From: Natranaerobius thermophilus JW/NM-WN-LF
GTDB lineage: Bacteria; Bacillota; Natranaerobiia; Natranaerobiales; Natranaerobiaceae
NCBI RefSeq assembly: GCF_000020005.1
Contig: NC_010718.1
Coordinates: 935,001 to 999,000, forward strand
DNA length: 64,000 nucleotides
Reading direction: 5' to 3'
Below the pieces are notes generated by a model that was given only the letters and a program-made list of their open reading frames with translations, searched no databases and was not told the DNA's origin. Positions within the stretch are counted from its first letter, which is position 1. Each line of letters opens with the position of its first letter. Of this stretch, positions 17,583-25,564 are shown piece by piece. The position numbers were made by a program, and so were the translations under genes.

Positions 17583-19007
17583 TTATCTTCCTTTTTTACG
17601 ATAATTTTTATGGCTTCTCTTGTGTCCCTGGCGCTTACCTGAACCTGACTTACCAGAACCCTTTTTTGATTTGGATTTTCCTCTAACGATCGGAGCCTCT
17701 TCGGTAAGTTTGATATTTGGTCCTTCACTTTCTACTGTTAAACTTTTTAAAGCACCAGCTACTAGTTCAATTGAGTCATTTTCTTCTAATAATTCTTCTG
17801 CTAATTTATGGTATTGTCTAGCATTCTTATCTTTTGCTTCGCTTAATAGTTTTTCTACGGCTATTTTTTGTTTACCTTCTAGAGCTTCGTCTACCGAGGG
17901 TTTTGGTCTGCGAGGGATTTGCCTCTTAATACTTTGTTCAATTAGATTTAAATGTCCTTTTTCTCTAGGTGTTACTAAAGTGACAGCTGCACCGCTTTGT
18001 CCTGCTCGGCCAGTTCTGCCAATACGATGGACGTAACTGTCAGCATCTTGAGGAATATCAAAGTTATAAATATGACTGATTCCAGTAACATCTAACCCTC
18101 TAGAAGCTACGTCTGTTGCTACAAGGAGTTCTGTAGCTCCAGTACGGAAATTTTTGATAACATGGTCTCGTTTTGTTTGGGGCATATCGCCATGAATCCC
18201 CTCAGCAAAATAACCTCGTTTTTTCAAGGCCTGATAAAGTTCATCAACTCTTCGTTTAGTTCTTCCGAATACAATAGCTTTTTCAGGAGACTGACTGTCT
18301 ACTAAGCGACAAAAAACATCGAATTTATCTCCTTCTTTAACCTCGACATACTGTTGTTCAATACTTGGCACGGTAATTTCTTTTGTTTTTGTTCTAATTA
18401 TTTCGGGGTCATTCATAAATTGTTCGGCTAAACTTTTGATCGGTCCCGGCATGGTGGCTGAAAACATAAGAGTCTGCTTGTGACTTGGGGTTTTTTGTAA
18501 TATAGTTTTGATATCTTCAATAAAACCCATATTCAACATTTCATCGGCTTCGTCTAATGTAACCATATTCACATTGTTTAATTTGATTGTCTTTCGATTT
18601 AGGTGATCGATTAAACGACCTGGTGTTCCGACTATTATTTGAGGCCGTTTTTTGAGAGCCTTGATTTGGTGCCCTATACTTTGGCCTCCATAAATAGGTA
18701 AAGCGGTGATTCCATTATACTGACCTAATCTATTAATCTCTTCTGCCACCTGTATAGCCAACTCTCTAGTGGGAGTTACTACAAGCCCTTTGATTTCTTT
18801 ATTATTAGGGTCTTGAATCCTTTCAATATATGGAATCCCAAAGGCGGCTGTTTTCCCCGTCCCAGTTTGAGCCTGGCCAATAATATCTTGACCATTCATT
18901 ACTTGTGGAATAGCCTGTCTTTGGATTGGTGTGGTTTCTTCAAAGCCCATTTCTGATATGGCCTTTATAACACCGTCGTTAAGTCCTAAATCATTAAAAG
19001 TAGTCAT
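17583..19007 (-). CDS. cshA: DEAD-box ATP-dependent RNA helicase (CshA-like)
   Basis: Cytosolic RNA helicase for RNA decay, ribosome assembly or cold adaptation. All core motifs are present: Q-motif ([14 protein letters not shown]), [21 protein letters not shown] and [12 protein letters not shown]-terminal tail of about 100 residues ends in a Lys/Arg/Gly/Ser-rich basic stretch typical of RNA-binding tails. The ATG at 19007 follows AAAGGA by about 11 nt; an ATG at 19019 lies too close. Its mRNA leader carries a terminator-like hairpin, suggesting attenuation control. Confidence 0.9.
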   Translation of the reverse strand: MTTFNDLGLNDGVIKAISEMGFEETTPIQRQAIPQVMNGQDIIGQAQTGTGKTAAFGIPYIERIQDPNNKEIKGLVVTPTRELAIQVAEEINRLGQYNGITALPIYGGQSIGHQIKALKKRPQIIVGTPGRLIDHLNRKTIKLNNVNMVTLDEADEMLNMGFIEDIKTILQKTPSHKQTLMFSATMPGPIKSLAEQFMNDPEIIRTKTKEITVPSIEQQYVEVKEGDKFDVFCRLVDSQSPEKAIVFGRTKRRVDELYQALKKRGYFAEGIHGDMPQTKRDHVIKNFRTGATELLVATDVASRGLDVTGISHIYNFDIPQDADSYVHRIGRTGRAGQSGAAVTLVTPREKGHLNLIEQSIKRQIPRRPKPSVDEALEGKQKIAVEKLLSEAKDKNARQYHKLAEELLEENDSIELVAGALKSLTVESEGPNIKLTEEAPIVRGKSKSKKGSGKSGSGKRQGHKRSHKNYRKKGR

Positions 19008-19049
19008 AAAAAAATACATCCTTTCGTTGTCTTTTCTCTTATTGTGCGC

Positions 19050-19102
19050 AAAAAAATAGAGCTTTACTTACATTTGGCAAAGCCAAACTCAGGTAAAGCT
19101 CT
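19050..19102 (-). terminator. Terminator-like hairpin in the cshA leader
   Basis: Read on the minus strand, AGAGCTTTAC pairs with GTAAAGCTCT (10 bp), with an inner TTTGGC/GCCAAA stem, followed by ATTTTTTTG. It lies about 45 nt upstream of the start. No minus-strand gene lies between it and the divergent degV, so it is a leader attenuator candidate rather than the end of another transcript. Confidence 0.7.
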
Positions 19103-19199
19103 GCAATATTAAAACATATTATACCACATTTTGATTACAAATGATAGGATTGATCTTACAGTTAGAATGGTTAGATTTACTAATTTTTTTGTTATTTTT

Positions 19200-19229
19200 T
19201 TGCAGACCTCGTAATTCATGATGTATAAT
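19200..19229 (+). promoter_or_regulatory. Probable sigma-A promoter for degV
   Basis: TTGCAG and a perfect TATAAT separated by 18 bp, about 70 bp before the degV start on the plus strand. Confidence 0.5.
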
Positions 19230-19296
19230 ATAGACAATAAGTAGTGTAAATTAATATGGCTATTATGCTATTATCTATAGAAGAGGAGGTAAAATT

Positions 19297-20145
19297 TTGC
19301 AAAAAATTGGTATTGTGACAGACAGTACAGCGGATATTCCTGAAAATTTGCGTGAGAAACATAACATCCATGTGATACCGTTATCAGTAGTTCACGGTGA
19401 TACAGTTTATCGGGATGGTGTAGATATTGATTCAGAAAATTTTTATGAGTTGCTAGAAAATAGTGATACTATTCCGCAATCTTCTCAGCCTACACCTCAA
19501 GATTTTGAAAATCTCTATAAAAATTTATTGGGAAAATATGAAGAAATAATCTCAGTTCATTTATCGGCCGGATTAAGTGGTACCATTAATGCCGCCGAGC
19601 AGGCAGGCAAATTGTTCCAGAACAGGGTACATGTATTTGATTCCAAAGGGATTAGTGCCGGGATAGGTTTACAGGTTATAGAAGCAGCTAAAAAAATTCA
19701 AGAAGGCTGGGAAACAGAAAAAGTGATGGAATTTTTAGGATCTTTAAGAAACAATGTTGAAACCTTGTTTACTCTTGACACTTTAGAATATCTACATAAA
19801 GGTGGGCGTATTGGTAAAGTTTCATCTATGTTGGGGTCATTCTTAAATATCAAACCAATTGTGAGAGTTGAAGACGGAAAATTTGTCCCCTACGGTAAGG
19901 CTAGAAGTAGGCGAACCGCCTTGAATAAAATTGTTAACAATTTAGAAACTTTTGCAGAAAATCGGGTACCCTGGAAACTAGCTATTGCTCATGGACAGGG
20001 TAAAGAGGGTGCTGATTTTTTAAAGGAAGTGCTCGATGAAAAATTCGGAATAGAGGCGGATATTTATACTACAATCGGCCCTGTTATTGGAGTACATACT
20101 GGACCTGGAACTTCTGGGGCAGCTGTCATGTTTAGTCCGGAATAA
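19297..20145 (+). CDS. DegV-family fatty-acid-binding protein
   Basis: Cytosolic lipid carrier of the DegV/FakB type, which holds a fatty acid for phosphorylation by a FakA kinase. The 282-residue length is normal. Family blocks are IVTDSTADIP at the N-terminus, SQPTPQDF, LSAGLSGTINAA and a C-terminal GPVIGVHTGPGT motif. The TTG start has the strong site GAGGAGGT. No kinase gene is nearby. The next gene begins shortly after the stop in the same direction. Confidence 0.9.
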   Translation: MQKIGIVTDSTADIPENLREKHNIHVIPLSVVHGDTVYRDGVDIDSENFYELLENSDTIPQSSQPTPQDFENLYKNLLGKYEEIISVHLSAGLSGTINAAEQAGKLFQNRVHVFDSKGISAGIGLQVIEAAKKIQEGWETEKVMEFLGSLRNNVETLFTLDTLEYLHKGGRIGKVSSMLGSFLNIKPIVRVEDGKFVPYGKARSRRTALNKIVNNLETFAENRVPWKLAIAHGQGKEGADFLKEVLDEKFGIEADIYTTIGPVIGVHTGPGTSGAAVMFSPE

Positions 20146-20172
20146 AAGTGCAATGAGGTGGTGTTATTGCAC

Positions 20173-21354
20173 ATGGAAAGGAGAAAATTCCTTTCTAAGA
20201 CTGGAAAAATATTAGGGTTAAGTTCTACTTTGTCTGCTTTGTTATTACAAGGGTGTGACATGTTCCCTTGGTCTGAAGATACAGACCCTCTAAAAGGAGA
20301 TGGAACAGATACTGGTCTTGATATAACTAATGACATAAAAGACTTAAAAGAGGCCATGTTTTATAAATCATTAAATGAAAATCGTGTAAAATGTCAGGTC
20401 TGCTTTAGAGAATGTGTAATTAAACCTTCGGAAAGAGGATTTTGCCGGAATAGGGAAAATAAAGAAGGTAAACTCTACAACATTGTCTATGGCAGACCTT
20501 CTGCTGTTCAAATTGATCCAGTAGAAAAGGAACCACAACATCATTTTATGCCAGGCAGCTATATTTTTTGTGTAGGGACTGCAGGCTGTAACTATCGATG
20601 TAAATACTGTCACAATTATCAATTGTCTCAACAGAGTATTGATGATTTGCGTTATGAAAAACTACTCCCTGAAGATTTAGTAGAACAAGCACTGGAGCAA
20701 AATGTAGCTGCAATCTCATTCACTTATAATGAGCCTACTTCTCTTTATGAATACATGTACGATACAGCTAAGTTGGCCCAGGAACATGAAATAGGAGTTA
20801 TGTTCCATTCCAATGGTTCTATGAGTACAGAACCCCTGAAAAAGTTGTTAAAATATGTGGATTCAACGACTATTGACTTAAAAGGATTTGAAGACAATTT
20901 TTATCAGGATATTTCACAGGCTGAGTTATCACCAGTTTTAGACACTCTTAAAACTATTGTTGATGCAGGGGTTTGGTTGGAAATAGTTAACCTAATGGTG
21001 ACAGATTTAAATGATGATCCTGAAGTAGTAAAAGATATGTGCACCTGGATAAAAGAAGAGTTAGGTGAAGATATACCTTTACACTTTACCAGATTTACAC
21101 CTAGCTATAAAATGACTGATACCTCACCTACTCCTGTAGAACGTCTGGAAAAAGCCAGAGAAATAGCAATAGACTGTGGTTTGCGTTTTGTAACCATTGG
21201 CAATGTTCCCGGTCACCAGTATAATTCCACTTATTGCCCTGAATGTCACCAATCTCTCATTAAAAGAGATCACTTTTCCGTACATGAAATAAATTTAGAA
21301 GATGGAAAATGCGAAAACTGTGGATTAGATATCCCTGGTGTTTGGAGCATCTAA
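20173..21354 (+). CDS. amrS: AmmeMemoRadiSam-type radical SAM protein with Tat-lipoprotein signal
   Basis: Radical SAM enzyme of the AmrS family (PflA-like). The Fe-S motif is CNYRCKYCHNY near residue 140, preceded by a CQVCFRECVI cluster, and the C-terminus has a zinc-ribbon-like CPECH...CENCG. The N-terminus reads ERRKFLSKTGKILG, a hydrophobic stretch, then LLLQGC, a twin-arginine signal with lipobox, suggesting export as a folded lipoprotein. The start is uncertain: ATG 20173 is used, and TTG 20167 and GTG 20158 are alternatives near GAGGTGG. It is followed 3 nt later by a membrane spermidine-synthase-like gene. The usual AMMECR1 and Memo partners are absent here. Confidence 0.85.
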   Translation: MERRKFLSKTGKILGLSSTLSALLLQGCDMFPWSEDTDPLKGDGTDTGLDITNDIKDLKEAMFYKSLNENRVKCQVCFRECVIKPSERGFCRNRENKEGKLYNIVYGRPSAVQIDPVEKEPQHHFMPGSYIFCVGTAGCNYRCKYCHNYQLSQQSIDDLRYEKLLPEDLVEQALEQNVAAISFTYNEPTSLYEYMYDTAKLAQEHEIGVMFHSNGSMSTEPLKKLLKYVDSTTIDLKGFEDNFYQDISQAELSPVLDTLKTIVDAGVWLEIVNLMVTDLNDDPEVVKDMCTWIKEELGEDIPLHFTRFTPSYKMTDTSPTPVERLEKAREIAIDCGLRFVTIGNVPGHQYNSTYCPECHQSLIKRDHFSVHEINLEDGKCENCGLDIPGVWSI

Positions 21355-21356
21355 TC

Positions 21357-23774
21357 ATGAGTTTAACTGTAAGACGATCAGAGGCTTTGATTAAGCTGTT
21401 TACAATATTAATTGGTATTACCGGAATGATGGGACAGCTCCTTCTTTTAAGGGAGCTGTTAGTAACTTTTTACGGTAATGAATTAGTTATTGGGATTGTT
21501 ATTGCCAATTGGGTGATTATGGAAGCTATCGGCAGTTTCTTTGGAGGTAAAATTAGCACTTCTCAAAGCTCAAAGCTTTGGTACTTTTTATTCCTGGCCC
21601 TATATGCCCTGGTCTTACCAGCAGCTTTATATTTCTCACGGACTGCTGTAGTAATTTTATTTGATGTATTGCCTGGTGAATCCATAAATATTTGGGAGCA
21701 CTTCTTGTCTTCTATCTTAATACTTGTTTTTCCCGCCTTAATTCACGGGGCATTGTATCCCTTGGGGACAGCTATGTTAAAAGATGTGAGAGATTCGGCT
21801 AATGTAAATCTTTCAAGACAATCTGCCGGTGATGTGTATATTTTAGAAAATCTAGGAACTTTAATTGGCGGTCTGTTTTTTACAATAATATTGGTTGACA
21901 AATACCACTCTTTTACCTTGGGGATAGCCATCACAGTAGTTCATTTAATGGCAGTAATAATGGGGACTACTTTTTTATCAAAAAGAGGGAAAGTACCGAG
22001 GAAAACGGAAGGGATCTATCTTGTATTGATAATCTTAGCTGTTGTGATAGTTTCCCCTTGGGGTTTTGATGTAGCCGATACCTTGCACGAGTCTTCCTTA
22101 GAGCAGCAGTGGTGGGGAGCAAATATAGTCCATTATGAGAACACACCATATGGTAATATAACTACCCTGGAAAGTGATGGAGAATATACATTCTATTATG
22201 ATGGACGTCCGGTTTTCACAGCCCCTGTCCCTGATATGGCCAGAATTAAAGACTTTATTCATGTGTCTGCAGCTTCTCACTCTTCACCTGAAGAAGTGTT
22301 AATGGTGGGAGGAGGTATGGGAGGCAGTATTGCTCAACTTCTTGAACATGAAGTTTCAGGATTAAAATATGTGGAACTAGATCCCAATTTACCTGGAGTT
22401 GCCGGGAAATATCAAGTTTCACCGGTAAAAGAAGAATTGGAAGATCCCAGGGTAGAGCTAGAAATTACTGACGGCCGCCAGTATCTGAGACAAACCGAAA
22501 ACAACTATGATCTAATAGTCATGGGGTTCATTACTCCTGAAACTTTACAAACCAATCGCTTATTCACCGTTGAATTTTATGAATTGGTGGAGCAAACCTT
22601 GGCCGAAGGTGGTCTCCTAGCGTTTACTGCCCCTGGCTCACGGGAATATATGAGCCGTGAAATGAAGCAATTAAATGCTTCCCTTTTTAACAGTGTTAGC
22701 CGTGTTTTTTCCGACATTAAGTTGATTCCCGGGGATGATAATATTTATCTTGCCTCTAATGATGAAATTAACTTAACCCCTCAAGTTCTATATCAAAGAC
22801 TTGAAGAACGGGATATTACTACTGAAATGATGACGGAAAGTTATTTGGAATATCGTCTTGATCCTGGAGTTAAGGAGAAGATAACAAAGGATATAAAGAC
22901 CATGGAAGTTCAACCAAACTTTGATTTCAATCCAAAAGGTTTCTTTTATACACTTCAGCATTGGGGGACCATGTTTTCGCCTACTATGGTTCAATTCCTT
23001 GATAAGTTAGAGAGCTTTGAACCGATTTATTATATAGCCCTGATAGCCCTTATATTCAGTGTTGTTTACATCGTTCCTCGGATCGCTCTAGTTTCGAGAT
23101 ACTCCTCTGATCTTAGTATCCCCTTACTGATTGCCATTTTTATAAGCGGGATTATAGCTATGGCCTTTGATTTATTTATCATGTTTTCATTTCAGACTTT
23201 TTATGGTTCAATCTATAAAATGACGGGTTTTCTTCTGGCTTCATTCATGCTGGGAATGTTTTTAGGTGGTAATTGGTCTGTTAGTAAACTGGTATCTACA
23301 CAGACCAAAGAAATTCAAATCCGAACATTTAAGTTATGTGAACTGGTTTTAATTTTATTGATTTTTGGCCTAGGAAGTTTAATTTATGCAATGGGATCTT
23401 GGTCGAGAGTTTTACCTGATTTTATTTTTATAGGAATTTTTGGTATTTTAGCTGTTGTATCAGCTTTTCCCATAGGGGTTCAGTTCCCCCTTGCTGTAAG
23501 CATTTTGGAGGATGATTGGGACCCAAAATGTAAATCAACGGGGAATTTCGCTAAATCAATAAAAACGGAAAACTCAAAATTCGTCAGTACAGCTTCAGCT
23601 TTATATGCTGCTGATTTACTGGGGGGTTGGATTTCTGGACTTGTGATATCCATGGTGTTATTCCCGGTTATCGGTTTGGTAAATACTCTAATAGTTTTGG
23701 GTTTTATGAAGGTTGGCAGCTTGCTTTTATTATGTTTCTATCCTGTTAAATATGGGACTTCCAATCATTATTAA
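21357..23774 (+). CDS. Membrane protein with embedded spermidine-synthase-like domain
   Basis: An 805-residue fusion: six or seven transmembrane segments (residues about 10-230), a soluble aminopropyltransferase-fold domain (about 240-510), then seven or so further segments. The Rossmann part shows MVGGGMGGSIAQLLEHE, LKYVELDPNL, ITDGRQYL and LIVMGFITPETLQTNRLFT. In true spermidine synthases the last block carries Asp residues (D-x-x-D-P) absent here, so catalysis is doubtful. The ATG at 21357 follows GGAG by about 10 nt and comes right after the radical SAM stop. Its end overlaps the convergent ABC permease gene by 45 nt. Confidence 0.83.
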   Translation: MSLTVRRSEALIKLFTILIGITGMMGQLLLLRELLVTFYGNELVIGIVIANWVIMEAIGSFFGGKISTSQSSKLWYFLFLALYALVLPAALYFSRTAVVILFDVLPGESINIWEHFLSSILILVFPALIHGALYPLGTAMLKDVRDSANVNLSRQSAGDVYILENLGTLIGGLFFTIILVDKYHSFTLGIAITVVHLMAVIMGTTFLSKRGKVPRKTEGIYLVLIILAVVIVSPWGFDVADTLHESSLEQQWWGANIVHYENTPYGNITTLESDGEYTFYYDGRPVFTAPVPDMARIKDFIHVSAASHSSPEEVLMVGGGMGGSIAQLLEHEVSGLKYVELDPNLPGVAGKYQVSPVKEELEDPRVELEITDGRQYLRQTENNYDLIVMGFITPETLQTNRLFTVEFYELVEQTLAEGGLLAFTAPGSREYMSREMKQLNASLFNSVSRVFSDIKLIPGDDNIYLASNDEINLTPQVLYQRLEERDITTEMMTESYLEYRLDPGVKEKITKDIKTMEVQPNFDFNPKGFFYTLQHWGTMFSPTMVQFLDKLESFEPIYYIALIALIFSVVYIVPRIALVSRYSSDLSIPLLIAIFISGIIAMAFDLFIMFSFQTFYGSIYKMTGFLLASFMLGMFLGGNWSVSKLVSTQTKEIQIRTFKLCELVLILLIFGLGSLIYAMGSWSRVLPDFIFIGIFGILAVVSAFPIGVQFPLAVSILEDDWDPKCKSTGNFAKSIKTENSKFVSTASALYAADLLGGWISGLVISMVLFPVIGLVNTLIVLGFMKVGSLLLLCFYPVKYGTSNHY

Positions 23775-24491
23775 TAGTATTATTAAAGCTAATATTACCA
23801 TGGTATCTAAAAAATTAGCAGTTGTGTAATCTAAATTTATAGTATTCCTAAGTAAATTTACTCCATAGGTCATTGGATTGAGATTAGTAATGGTAGCCAC
23901 ATAATTCGGTAAATTTTCAATAGGGAAAATCGCCCCTGAAAGAAAAAACATAGGAAAAATTAAAAAGTTCATGACAGTTGGAAAGGCCTGCATATCATCG
24001 ACTTTGGTGGCAATTACTGTTCCTAATAAAGTAAATGATAACGCTATCAATAACATCACAACTAGGAATAAAGGTAAGGCCACAATGCTATTAAGTCTAA
24101 ATCCCATTATTAGATAGCTGAGTCCAAATACTATAAGTCCCTGCAACATGCTGGTAATGGCGCCGCCAAGACAACGACCTATAAGCAAACTCGGCCTGGG
24201 TACTGGAGCAACCAGGGTTTCTTTTAAGAATCCGAATTCTTTATCCCAAATGATAGACATGCCATTCATCATTGAACCAAACAATAATGTCATTCCAATG
24301 ATTCCTGGAGTTAGATATTGGATATAATCAATATCGCCAGCCTGTTCGAATACCGGGCCAAAACCTAATCCTAGAGCAATTAAAAATAGAGTGGGTTGGG
24401 CAATGGAGCTTATCATTCTAGGTTTGGATCTATAAAATAATTTAATTTGTCTGATCATCATTATGTAGATAACTTCCATAATATTTCTCAT
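23730..24491 (-). CDS. ABC-2 type exporter permease
   Basis: Six-segment membrane subunit of a DrrB/NodJ-type ABC exporter, 253 residues. Family features include YLTPGIIGMTLLFGSMMNG, the conserved ETLVAPVPR loop and FPMFFLSGAIFPIENLP. The ATG at 24491 follows GAGGAGGT with 5-nt spacing; a TTG at 24506 overlaps this site. The ATPase gene lies just upstream in the same direction. Exports a drug, lipid or polymer; the substrate is not predictable. Confidence 0.9.
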   Translation of the reverse strand: MRNIMEVIYIMMIRQIKLFYRSKPRMISSIAQPTLFLIALGLGFGPVFEQAGDIDYIQYLTPGIIGMTLLFGSMMNGMSIIWDKEFGFLKETLVAPVPRPSLLIGRCLGGAITSMLQGLIVFGLSYLIMGFRLNSIVALPLFLVVMLLIALSFTLLGTVIATKVDDMQAFPTVMNFLIFPMFFLSGAIFPIENLPNYVATITNLNPMTYGVNLLRNTINLDYTTANFLDTMVILALIILLIMIGSPIFNRIET

Positions 24492-24571
24492 ACAATACCT
24501 CCTCAATCCCTATCTAATCAATCGTTCCATAATATCTTCATTACTATTTTAATTTAATTTTTAATTTATAA

Positions 24572-25354
24572 TTAATATCTTAAATCATAACCAGTGATTT
24601 CTAAAAAGGCTCGTTCTAATGATTCTGTTTCCGTTTGAGCCTTGATTTCTTTTGAACTGCCCATGGCTAGGATTTGACCTTGATCAATTATGGCAATATT
24701 TTCAGCCACTTTCTCTGCTTCTTCTAAGTTGTGGGTAGTTAGGAAAACTGTAATATTATAGTCCCGATTTATCTCGTCAATGTGATTCCACAGGAAAAAC
24801 CTGGTTTGAGCGTCTAAACCTGAAGTGGGTTCATCTAATATCAGTATTTTGGGGTAATGGAGTAAAGCCCGGACTATTTCTACTCGTCTTTTCATACCAC
24901 CGGAAAATGTCTTTACTAAACTGTTTCTTCTTTCCCATAAACCCACATTATCTAACATGGTTTGAATACGGTCTTTTCGTTCATTTTTTGGGACCCCGTA
25001 TAACACTGTGTGATAATATAAATTTTCATAAGCTGTTAGTTCTTTATCTAGGGTGTGATCTTGGAACACTACTCCCATGGCATCTCTAACCCGATGCTCT
25101 TCTTTAGCGGTGTTATATCCATTGACCAGTATTTCACCTGAAGTTGGTCGTGAGACGGTAGTTAATATTTTAATAGCAGTACTTTTGCCTGCACCATTAG
25201 GTCCTAAAAAAGCAAAAATCTCGCCTTCATCCACCTGAAAAGAAATATTGTCTACGGCTGTAACTCCTCCTTCATATTGTTTTACCAGTTGATTAACTTG
25301 TATTATTTTGTTGTTTTCGCTGTTTGCTTCTTGGTCAAGCTGTTTCTGGCTCAT
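24572..25354 (-). CDS. ABC-2 type exporter ATP-binding protein
   Basis: DrrA-like ATPase of 260 residues. Walker A is GPNGAGKST, the signature TFSGGMKRR, Walker B LILDEPTSGLD and the H-loop TTHNLEEAE. It lacks the C-terminal extension of longer DrrA proteins. The start follows AAAGGAGG by 8 nt. It forms an operon with the permease gene 80 nt downstream. Confidence 0.92.
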   Translation of the reverse strand: MSQKQLDQEANSENNKIIQVNQLVKQYEGGVTAVDNISFQVDEGEIFAFLGPNGAGKSTAIKILTTVSRPTSGEILVNGYNTAKEEHRVRDAMGVVFQDHTLDKELTAYENLYYHTVLYGVPKNERKDRIQTMLDNVGLWERRNSLVKTFSGGMKRRVEIVRALLHYPKILILDEPTSGLDAQTRFFLWNHIDEINRDYNITVFLTTHNLEEAEKVAENIAIIDQGQILAMGSSKEIKAQTETESLERAFLEITGYDLRY

Positions 25355-25564
25355 GCATACAGCCTCCTTTGATTTTTCAAACCATGATTATATGGCTAAA
25401 AACTATTTTATCAATTTGTATATATTATAACAAATTACTGCCAAAATTTGTAAAAAGTTACTTTAGGCCGGAATTTTCTAATGTCAATTACCGATGTGAT
25501 TTGATATAATATATTACTGAATGAGTTTAAAATGGGAAGAGGGAATTTATTAGGAGGGTTGAGC

